From NCBI GenBank assembly GCA_004352715.1, contig SCFE01000072.1, positions 720,084-784,083 on the forward strand: 64,000 nucleotides of DNA, given 5' to 3'. This DNA comes from Hofstenia miamia (lineage: Eukaryota; Xenacoelomorpha; Acoela). The position numbers and the translations under genes are program-made. Positions 10,837 through 20,040 of the stretch are shown here, piece by piece (position 1 is the stretch's first letter; each line of letters starts with the position of its first letter). A model generated the notes under the pieces. It did not search any database. It was not told the origin of the DNA and saw only the letters and a list, made by a program, of their open reading frames with translations.

Positions 10837-11032
10837 ATGTACGCCCCGTAACACCACCGCAACAAAATTCACATCGTTCAACCACAAAGTCATCAGCCAA
10901 TAGTTCGGTGAAATGTGAGGCGAACACGGAACTCCTCTTCAGTCTTTTCGATGTGATTAAAGACGATAAATCGTTGACGTCAAAATCCGTCAAAAGCATG
11001 CTACTACCTCTTGGCAACAAACAGATTACAAA
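10837..11032 (+). CDS. Second visible exon of the omega-loop gene (Ser/Thr/Lys-rich)
   Basis: The acceptor ATTGTTTTTTAG ends at 10836 and the donor GTAATT begins at 11033. The exon starts with two bases that complete the codon left open by the exon at 3303-3437 (giving His) and ends with two bases of a Lys codon, so it enters in phase 1 and leaves in phase 2. The encoded 64 full codons are rich in Ser, Thr and Lys (P-V-T-P-P-Q-Q-N-S-H-R-S-T-T-K-S-S), then contain a more hydrophobic patch L-L-F-S-L-F-D-V-I-K and S-V-K-S-M-L-L-P-L. GC content and codon use clearly exceed the flanking intron. I recognise no named domain; the first half looks disordered and the second could form a short helix. 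If the exon were skipped, the outer exons would not join in frame (phase 1 versus 2). Confidence 0.75.
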
Positions 11033-11308
11033 GTAATTATCTTTTGTTTAACGCAGGGTGCTATGATGCCTCTCGATTCATTGTTGCACAGGGCATGTTT
11101 AATCACATACACGCAAATTGGTAACATCGGCAATTAATCACATCGAATTTCAGACAATGTAAATTTTCTTTAAGTCTTGAGTCGAAGCTGATAAAATGAG
11201 AAGAGTGAATTTATATTCTTAAATTACTTCAATTGATATTGTTTACATTGATTTTATTCCTTATGTTTAAGTCCAAAATATTAAAGAAATTTTTCTATTA
11301 ATTACGTT

Positions 11309-12351
11309 ATATATATATATATATATATATATNNNNNNNNNNNNNNNNNNNNNNNNNNNNNNNNNNNNNNNNNNNNNNNNNNNNNNNNNNNNNNNNNNNN
11401 NNNNNNNNNNNNNNNNNNNNNNNNNNNNNNNNNNNNNNNNNNNNNNNNNNNNNNNNNNNNNNNNNNNNNNNNNNNNNNNNNNNNNNNNNNNNNNNNNNNN
11501 NNNNNNNNNNNNNNNNNNNNNNNNNNNNNNNNNNNNNNNNNNNNNNNNNNNNNNNNNNNNNNNNNNNNNNNNNNNNNNNNNNNNNNNNNNNNNNNNNNNN
11601 NNNNNNNNNNNNNNNNNNNNNNNNNNNNNNNNNNNNNNNNNNNNNNNNNNNNNNNNNNNNNNNNNNNNNNNNNNNNNNNNNNNNNNNNNNNNNNNNNNNN
11701 NNNNNNNNNNNNNNNNNNNNNNNNNNNNNNNNNNNNNNNNNNNNNNNNNNNNNNNNNNNNNNNNNNNNNNNNNNNNNNNNNNNNNNNNNNNNNNNNNNNN
11801 NNNNNNNNNNNNNNNNNNNNNNNNNNNNNNNNNNNNNNNNNNNNNNNNNNNNNNNNNNNNNNNNNNNNNNNNNNNNNNNNNNNNNNNNNNNNNNNNNNNN
11901 NNNNNNNNNNNNNNNNNNNNNNNNNNNNNNNNNNNNNNNNNNNNNNNNNNNNNNNNNNNNNNNNNNNNNNNNNNNNNNNNNNNNNNNNNNNNNNNNNNNN
12001 NNNNNNNNNNNNNNNNNNNNNNNNNNNNNNNNNNNNNNNNNNNNNNNNNNNNNNNNNNNNNNNNNNNNNNNNNNNNNNNNNNNNNNNNNNNNNNNNNNNN
12101 NNNNNNNNNNNNNNNNNNNNNNNNNNNNNNNNNNNNNNNNNNNNNNNNNNNNNNNNNNNNNNNNNNNNNNNNNNNNNNNNNNNNNNNNNNNNNNNNNNNN
12201 NNNNNNNNNNNNNNNNNNNNNNNNNNNNNNNNNNNNNNNNNNNNNNNNNNNNNNNNNNNNNNNNNNNNNNNNNNNNNNNNNNNNNNNNNNNNNNNNNNNN
12301 NNNNNNNNNNNNNNNNNNNNNNNNNNNNNNNNATATATATATATATATATA
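11309..12351. other. (TA)n tract interrupted by a 1000-bp N gap (11333-12332)
   Basis: TA repeats flank both sides of the gap. The exact 1000-bp size suggests a default gap length. Confidence 0.9.
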
Positions 12352-14256
12352 GTGCCTAGTAATGTTCACATTGATATATCATATGTACTAAAAATATAAA
12401 AGATGAGGTATAATATATATATATTGCGCTCTAGTATACATGTAGTAGAGCCTAGTAGAGGCAGGGCGGTTTATTACAAACTAGTATATACTAGTGGAGC
12501 CTAGCCTAATACGGAAAATACATCGAAATAATATCGAAAATCATATAGATAGATTTTAGGCGTAGAAACCATATATATGATTAATTTAAACGAAATTGTG
12601 TGTAATATAAGTATAAATATGTGACCATCAGTGATTATGGCGTAGTATACACTCTCACTTACTTATCAATTAGTGATGCTATTCGTTTTATTTTATGTTT
12701 TTAATTCCCATCACCCTCTTTCGAAGAATTCAACTTTGGAGTATTTTGTTGTTATCTCTAGCAATCAGGGGAACCCAGCTAAATATTTACAGCTATTGTA
12801 AGTTCCGCTATCTTAGTTTTTGTTTGCAAATACCAGTTTTGTTGTCTATTTATAGAATGAATTTTAATCAATCGATAATGTAACTCTGTTCCCACAACTT
12901 GCATTAATTTTTGTTTCATAGTAATAAATGCAATTGAGAAGGAATGATTTGTAAGGATAATTACACCACCATTCCAACGCATCTCGGTCTAGGCTACATT
13001 GTGTACATAATGATTTGTAGACTTTCTAATCTAAGCATTAAAGGAATCTGCGACGAGTGATTTTATTATGACGTCTTTCCAAAAATGGACTCCACTTTTC
13101 TGAATTGAACTCTATCAAACAGACATAAAAATATTAAACTAAAAATAAACTAATTTTATTAGAAAAACTACGCATACATGTATAACTTTTTGCAGTGCTT
13201 ATTATTGACTGGCTAGGGAAACTAACAATTTATTGAAAATAATAGCCAAGTTTCACTCTAAAAATTTTTTACAGCTTGTGAATATTTCTATGAAAAATTT
13301 TTGAATGCTCATAATTCACTAAAAAACAGTTATCTAAAATCTGAAAATAACCTGCCTACCAAAACCAGTGGAGAAACGTACGTAAAATTTAGATTAGCCA
13401 ATAGGAACGCGCAATATTTACTGTTTCACTGCGAAATTCGACTTCAGTCCACATCTCTCCTGTTTTTTTCTAATAAAATGTCCAAAATCTGGTGTTATTT
13501 CATGTAATTCAGTATAATAAAGTGTTTTTTTAAGAAAAAATTGATTTTCATCTTTTTGTGTCAAAATGACATTTTTTGAGAATTTCTGAAAATTCATGAA
13601 ACGCAGTGAGAGAGTTAATACAAAGGTTTTATTACCAAATCATTGCAATAAAGAGTTCCGGGCACGCCACATGTAATACATTCGGTTAATGGGATAATGA
13701 CATAGCTTATACAATTTTGGAAATAAATTTTGCGTTGAAAGTTTTATTATTCATTTAATTTTTTGCTTTTTCAGAATAACTGTTCTTCCGGGTTATAAAA
13801 ATTATAATGAAAGCAAGCTGTTTCATTATAGGCTGTGATCTATCAAATTTCAGTGATTTATTGTTGCAAAAACTAATTTATGCAATGTTATCACATGGTC
13901 AGATTATGTATAATTACAATTATTATAATATTTGTGTAATCATTTGTTTTCCACTAAAACAAAGGCAACAAAATTCAAAAACTGACAAAAAATTTTTTCT
14001 AGCATTTCATGCAAACGTTTTGTTTTTCAAAAATCAGGTTGTCTTAGCCTCATGGGCCTCAGGTTGCTCCACAGCTCTTAATTAATATTGTAATATTTTC
14101 AGAAAACCTCAAATACCAATTACTTATATTAAATTATTCAAATCGGGCCAAAGTCAGACTAGACGCAGTTAATTAAAAAAACAGCCATGTCGAATGCTTT
14201 GGCCCATTCAACTCTGGTTGCGAGTAGTAATCAAAAGTGTAATAGAAGGAGGAAAT
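12352..14256. other. Intronic AT-rich DNA with small palindromes and a dispersed repeat
   Basis: Near 12430-12500 the motif CTAGTA recurs, including the perfect palindrome ACTAGTATATACTAGT (12480-12495). Around 13260-13400 is a stretch (TGCTCATAATTCACTAAAAA) related to the dispersed repeat at 37860 and 39170. No coding region is supported. Confidence 0.45.
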
Positions 14257-15032
14257 CCCCCCCCCCCNNNNNNNNNNNNNNNNNNNNNNNNNNNNNNNNN
14301 NNNNNNNNNNNNNNNNNNNNNNNNNNNNNNNNNNNNNNNNNNNNNNNNNNNNNNNNNNNNNNNNNNNNNNNNNNNNNNNNNNNNNNNNNNNNNNNNNNNN
14401 NNNNNNNNNNNNNNNNNNNNNNNNNNNNNNNNNNNNNNNNNNNNNNNNNNNNNNNNNNNNNNNNNNNNNNNNNNNNNNNNNNNNNNNNNNNNNNNNNNNN
14501 NNNNNNNNNNNNNNNNNNNNNNNNNNNNNNNNNNNNNNNNNNNNNNNNNNNNNNNNNNNNNNNNNNNNNNNNNNNNNNNNNNNNNNNNNNNNNNNNNNNN
14601 NNNNNNNNNNNNNNNNNNNNNNNNNNNNNNNNNNNNNNNNNNNNNNNNNNNNNNNNNNNNNNNNNNNNNNNNNNNNNNNNNNNNNNNNNNNNNNNNNNNN
14701 NNNNNNNNNNNNNNNNNNNNNNNNNNNNNNNNNNNNNNNNNNNNNNNNNNNNNNNNNNNNNNNNNNNNNNNNNNNNNNNNNNNNNNNNNNNNNNNNNNNN
14801 NNNNNNNNNNNNNNNNNNNNNNNNNNNNNNNNNNNNNNNNNNNNNNNNNNNNNNNNNNNNNNNNNNNNNNNNNNNNNNNNNNNNNNNNNNNNNNNNNNNN
14901 NNNNNNNNNNNNNNNNNNNNNNNNNNNNNNNNNNNNNNNNNNNNNNNNNNNNNNNNNNNNNNNNNNNNNNNNNNNNNNNNNNNNNNNNNNNNNNNNNNNN
15001 NNNNNNNNNNNNNNNNNNNNNNNNNNNNNNNN
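14257..15032. other. Poly-C run and 765-bp N gap (14268-15032)
   Basis: Eleven C residues precede the gap and a short TA tract follows it. The sequence is unknown. Confidence 0.9.
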
Positions 15033-15365
15033 ATATATATGATTTTCTTAGCCGTAGCCGGCCGTGCAAAATAAATTTTGACTTTAGCCGGCCGTTAGCC
15101 ATGATTCTTTTGCGTAGTCGGGGATTTTTACTGCTAATAAGTGAAATACTGCAATTTTTAATGAAACGATTAAGGAAAATGATTTAAGCGACCAAGTTTT
15201 AAAAACAAAAATGCAAGTAAGATCATGGAAACAAATTGTTCATCATAATGTTCAGGAGTGAATTTTAGCCGGGATTTTGGCCGTAAAACACAATTTTTGG
15301 CCGCTGTTGGCTGTGGCTACGGCCGAGAAAAGGCTGAGGGTACCGCGGCCATGGCCGTAGAACAT
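15033..15365. repeat. GCCG-rich repeat element (right part)
   Basis: Just right of the gap, GCCGTAGCCGGCCG-like words recur (15050-15108), and again at 15268-15360 (GGCCGCTG, ACGGCCGAG, CCGCGGCCATGGCCG). In this AT-rich region such clusters at two places in one stretch resemble the subterminal repeats of the MITEs at 1783 and 2399. The other end would be in the gap, so termini and target duplication cannot be tested. It lies in the last intron. Confidence 0.45.
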
Positions 15366-15474
15366 TAGTTATAGCATACATAGCAGTCAAATTAAAATCG
15401 CTTTCAACATGAAAGTCCAATGCTACGTATATTAATGAAGTAGGTGAATTTAATGTAAAATGATTTGATTTTAG

Positions 15475-15694
15475 AAAGAGCTCGGATGATGGCCAGAAGC
15501 ACTTTGCCATAAAGGGTGAGGACATTACAATGGTGGATGCAGTGACTGACACAATTCTTCCAATTTTGTCACTGGAAAAGAACTGTCTCAAATACAGCTC
15601 TTCTATTGTGGATCACGAACACCTCCTTGCACTGCCTTCGCTCCATGAGCAAAACTATTCACATATCTTACAAGAGCTCGCTGCGAGAATATGA
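15475..15694 (+). CDS. Terminal coding exon of the omega-loop gene
   Basis: The acceptor TGATTTGATTTTAG ends at 15474. The first base completes the Lys codon left open at 11032, then 72 codons are open to TGA at 15692-15694. The sequence begins K-S-S-D-D-G-Q-K-H-F, continues through the acidic/hydrophobic E-D-I-T-M-V-D-A-V-T-D-T-I-L-P-I-L-S-L-E and ends H-I-L-Q-E-L-A-A-R-I. A predicted helical, conserved-looking tail is suggested by the spacing of Leu/Ile, but I match it to no known family; it does not resemble the vertebrate FAM181 C-terminus. Together the three exons give 182 residues. No canonical AATAAA is obvious in the next 300 bp, so the 3' end of the transcript is not located. Confidence 0.75.
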
Positions 15695-16370
15695 CGATTT
15701 TAGAATTTGCAATAGGATAGCGTAGGATTTTCTAGGGCCATTTTAGATTATCAGGAACGACTTTCTGTGCCTTGAAACACATATCATTCATTAACTTAAT
15801 TAATGTGCAATATTTTGTATATATTTTTATATTTTACGCTCATGAAAACCAAAAGATTGTAGCAATTTCTTGTAACATAACAATTTTGTACAGTATTCAG
15901 AATTTTCAATCAACTTTTTGTTATTCGAAATTTTCAAATTTACTCAATTGTGCCGTTGTTTTTTTATTTTGATGTTTAAGAATTGCAGAACTGATAACTT
16001 ATTAAATAGCGCCATAAAACATACAAAATAATATTTACAGTAGAGTTAAGCATGCGTAGGTTGCGCCATTATTACAACGTAATTAGTTACGTGAAATATG
16101 TAATCACTTTTATAATATTTAAATCCCAGCCAAGATTTTCCTTATAAATATTTTTGTTTTAGTAAAAAAGTTTTTAACTGCTTTTAAAAGACTTAAAATC
16201 ATTTTTATTTTTAATAACTTTTGGAAGGATATTCCAGTAGCTGATAGCGCTATTAATAGAGGAACTTTTCAAAATATTTTTATTAAATTTCAATCAAGCC
16301 AATTTTTTCGATCTATTTCCGATATTGACAGTAAGGTGCGGAAACTTGATTAAATTTTAAAGTGGTAATT
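15695..16370. other. 3' UTR and downstream DNA, nothing specific seen
   Basis: AT-rich; the first part should belong to the 3' UTR of the upstream gene. No poly(A) signal of the canonical type was found. Confidence 0.4.
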
Positions 16371-17560
16371 CATTAATTGTCTTAAAGAAGTTTACAATGT
16401 GATTAAAAACGATTAGCTGTCTTGGGGAAGGGTAGTTGCTGTAATTTAATCTTTCGTTTTGCTAGAGTTTTTTTGACACACTTTCAGAGCGCATTTAAAC
16501 TGGGTTTTAAACTTTTTTTAGAAGGGAATCATTTAGATTTGTGAATATCACATTATAGCATAGCTAAGATGACTGAGAAAATGTGCATGAAACATCTTGA
16601 TTTCTGCAGTGGAAGAAAATTCGTCTGCAATGTAGGAAATTCTTTTGATGCCCATAGCCAACCTTTACACTATGACATTTATTTGTGCTCTGAATTGTAA
16701 CTTTGAATTAAAAGTAACTCCTAAATATCTAAAAGTTTCCACAACCTTAACGCAATCATTTTTGATATTAAGGTCAAAGCTCTGTCCCTTAGTTGCAAGA
16801 TATCACACAACAATCTGTAGTGAAATTGTTTGGTGTGTACTTTGACAAGGCACTTTCATTTTCTCATCACATCAGGAGCATGGCTAAAAAAGCTACTAGT
16901 AAGTTGTATTTATTGCTGAAATTGAAACATCTTGGATTTAGCCAATATAAACTACAAACACTATACTATGCATTAGTTATGCCCTCGCTAACATTTTTTT
17001 TTCAATTTAGAGAGGTTGCTCAAAATCCCTTATGCTGCTCTTAGATAAAGTTCAGAAAAAAGCTTTACGCCTTAAAATTATATCAAATTATACCCCTATT
17101 GAAAAAATCGTAACCAAAGTTGATAATAGGCTTCTTCAGCAGATACTGACCTCTGAAAATCATGTACTGCAAGATATTCTGCATCAACGCTCACATCATG
17201 GAGATAGTCGACTGCATGGGAGGCTCCCTGGGGTAATAAAAACCAACTCTGAACGAGAACTTTCTCTATTTCCATATCGGCTCCTTCGTGGAATGAAAAT
17301 CTAGTATTTCTATAACTTAAATGGATGTTTTTATCCGTTTTAAAATAAAAGTTTATTATTATTAGTATTATTAATTTGTTTAGAGCTTTACTAGAAGGCT
17401 GCATTATGCAAAATTTGGTTTTCTTTACGTTAATAGTTAATTTATGCATACTAAAATACCTACACAACTTAATACACTTTATTTCAATAGTTTTTACAGC
17501 TGTATCAATCGATTTGTGGCTTCTAAAAATAGAGGTATCAGCAGCATAATGTTTTTTACA
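16371..17560 (-). pseudogene. CR1-type LINE RT fragment, copy 1, split by an opposite LINE insertion
   Basis: The minus strand carries RT remnants on both sides of an insertion. At 17379-17560 I read Y-A-A-D-T-S-I-F (the YADD catalytic box with Ala in place of the first Asp), K-S-I-D-T-A-V-K-T-I-E and K-L-T-I-N-V-K-K-T-K-F. At 16371-16790 I read F-R-Y-L-G-V-T-F-N-S-K-L-Q-F and the following thumb-like region. The second copy of this composite is at 18660-19700. It is broken by stops and by the insertion and is not functional. Confidence 0.75.
16791..17378 (+). mobile_element. 5'-truncated LINE insertion ending in an (ATT)n tail
   Basis: The plus strand encodes the end of a LINE ORF2: L-F-G-V-Y-F-D-K-A-L-S-F-S-H-H-I, then A-L-V-M-P-S-L-T. 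After a frameshift near 17030 comes L-D-K-V-Q-K-K-A-L-R-L and 65 or so further residues to TAG at 17302-17304. An AT-rich 3' end AAAATAAAAGTTTATTATTATT follows, typical of CR1/L2-like microsatellite tails. It interrupts the minus-strand LINE precisely between the KTKF block and the YLGV block. Confidence 0.75.
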
Positions 17561-17582
17561 ATGAATAGTTTAAGCAAACTTT

Positions 17583-17785
17583 GTGCAATATATATATANN
17601 NNNNNNNNNNNNNNNNNNNNNNNNNNNNNNNNNNNNNNNNNNNNNNNNNNNNNNNNNNNNNNNNNNNNNNNNNNNNNNNNNNNNNNNNNNNNNNNNNNNN
17701 NNNNNNNNNNNNNNNNNNNNNNNNNNNNNNNNNNNNNNNNNNNNNNNNNNNNNNNNNNNNNNNNNNNNNNTATATATATATATAC
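17583..17785. other. (TA)n tract with a 172-bp N gap (17599-17770)
   Basis: TA repeats flank both sides of the gap. Confidence 0.9.
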
Positions 17786-17966
17786 ACTATCGCTGCTAAA
17801 AAAAACGTTTCGTAGTTCCTACAATGATGGTATTTGTTAAAAAACTGGTTATACGTATTAATATATTCAAAGTATTACTTGCATGCTGATACAACAATCT
17901 ACCATGCATTTTCAAATATTTAAATATGTTTTCACAATGCAACAACAACTTGATTGCTAGCAGCAA

Positions 17967-18050
17967 GAGTGTGAAATTTTTTGAAGATCTAGATACAGGT
18001 TTATGAAAGTGATACTCTCAGAATGATAGAATATTTAGTTTTGTTCATTA
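17967..18050 (+). repeat. Short segment repeated at 18598-18675
   Basis: AGGTTTATGAAAGTGATACT (17996) recurs as AGGCTTATGAAAGTGATACT (18622), with matching flanks. It probably belongs to the same duplication event that gave the two LINE composites. The rest of 17790-18600 shows nothing I can name. Confidence 0.6.
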
Positions 18051-19083
18051 CAGTTATAATGCTGATGGCCTTGTTTTTTACTGAACTTTGGAATTATTCT
18101 ATACCTACTGTTCTGTTTCTGATTGTCTTCATCATAAGAATGATCACTTACTATTATTTCTACTACGCGTAAAGTTGTCAGTCAGTTTCATTTGTTGGCT
18201 TCCCATTTGAATGATGAACTAGTGGTTTTATTACATTGTTTGTCTTAGTATTTGGATTTTCATTGTGAAATGTAGTAGTTATTTAGTATATATTTTAGCA
18301 TTTATTTTGAAGACAATATATTTAATACCATTATGTAATTTTGAAAAACTTATGCAAGAAATGATTATTGCAGCAAATTGTATTTCGCAAATTATATATA
18401 TATAAATAGTATATTTGCATTTCAGAATCAGATACAACAAGTTGAAGCGAGAAGTCAATAATACACCAAGTACTTTGACTTTCTTTGCTAAGAATTGATT
18501 TATTATGAACTTTACTTGGTATTACTAAAAAACACAAACTTACCTATATTTAGAACCAAAATTTGTTTTACTTAATAGAAACAAAATAAATAAAACTGAA
18601 ATTTGTTGAACATCTTGAAACAGGCTTATGAAAGTGATACTATCAGAATGATCAAAAATTTAGTTTTGTTTTTTTCAATAATTATCTTAAAGAAGTTTAC
18701 TACATTATTAAAAATGATTAGCTGTCTTGAGGGAAGAGTAGTTGCAGTAATGTAATCTTTTGTTTTGCTAGAGTTTTTTTTGACAGACTTTCAGAGCCCA
18801 TTTAAACTGGGTTTCAAGCTTTTTAGAAGAGAATCATTTATATTTGTGAATATCACATTTGAATAGCTGAGATGACTGAGAATGTATGCATGAAACATCT
18901 TGATTACTGCAGTGGAAGGAAATTCGTCTGCAATGTAGGAAATGCGTTTGATGCCCATAGCCAACCTTTTCACTATGACATTTATTTGTGCTTTGAATTG
19001 TAACTTTGAATTAAAAGTAACTCCTAAATATATAAAAGTGTCCACAGCCTTAACGCAATCATTTTTGATATTAAGGTCAAAGC

Positions 19084-19340
19084 TTTGTTATTGAGTTGCA
19101 AGATATCACACAACAATCTGTAGTGAAATTGCTTGGTGTGTACTTTGACAAGGCACTTTCATTTTCTCATCACATCAGGAGCATGGCTAAAAAAGCTACT
19201 AGTAAGTTGTATTTATTGCTGAAATTGAAACATCTTGGATTTAGCCAATATAAACTACAAACACTATACTATGCATTAGTTATGCCCTCGCTAACATATT
19301 GTTGTTCAGTTTGGGGAGGTTCTTCAAAATCCCTTATCAT
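19084..19340 (+). mobile_element. LINE 3' fragment, copy 2 of the insertion at 16791-17378
   Basis: Encodes L-L-G-V-Y-F-D-K-A-L-S-F-S-H-H-I through P-S-L-T-Y-C-C-S-V-W-G-G, nearly identical to copy 1, with the same left junction (TTGCAAGATATCACACAACA). It is cut off after TCTTCAAAATCCCTTAT, so the C-terminus and tail seen in copy 1 are missing. On both sides the host LINE carries TTGATATTAAG, which may be the remains of a target duplication. Confidence 0.75.
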
Positions 19341-19699
19341 TATTGATATTAAGAGTGTAATTTATTGTGTTTAGAGCTTTAATAGAAGGTTGCATTACCA
19401 ATCTATTTATAGCTAATGAAAATAGAGGTATCATCAGCATATTGAATCAAATTGCAGTTTGTAACTTTACACATGTCATTACCGTATAAACTAAACAGCA
19501 GTGGTCCTAGGATCGTTCTTTGGGGAACCGCATTCTGAATTTCTAGGCAAATTGAAAAAACGTTATTCATTTAACGCACTGACGTCAATTATTTAGATAG
19601 CTAGTTAATAATATTTTGCTGTTATGAGAAAAGCCAAGATTCGTTAGTTTTTTTTAGTAAAATTCATGATTAATGGAGTCGAAGGCCTTAGATCTAAAC

Positions 19700-20040
19700 A
19701 AGCAATTGTTACATATATTATATCGGATATTACGGACAGCAATTAAGCAAAAGAACATGAAACCATTTCAAAACACCTAAAAAATTGTGGACTAAATTAT
19801 GATGCAAAATTTTTAAAGAACACTGATGCAAAATATCTTAAAATCACTGAAAGCATTCTAATTAGATCATTCTAACAAGTCAAAATACAAAGGATAATTA
19901 CATACATAAACTATTGCTACGAATAATTAAGATTTAGCGAAATAAAATATTATTATAAAATTAAGTAAAAATTAGAGGGAATCATTTATAAAACTGACGA
20001 TGACTTTGTAATTTGAAGTATATTTGAATGTTTTTGTTAG
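19700..20040 (+). pseudogene. Penelope-like element GIY-YIG endonuclease fragment
   Basis: The plus strand encodes Y-Y-I-G-Y-Y-G-Q-Q-L-S-K-R (from 19716), then after a frameshift A-K-E-H-E-T-I-S-K-H-L-K-N-C-G-L-N (19747 on) up to TAA at 19873-19875. The YIG followed by R.L..R..EH and an HL..CGLN segment is the C-terminal endonuclease of Penelope-like retroelements, and it aligns well with the minus-strand fragment at 31385-31650. It interrupts the CR1 LINE just upstream of the SKAFDS motif, so it inserted later. Confidence 0.7.
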
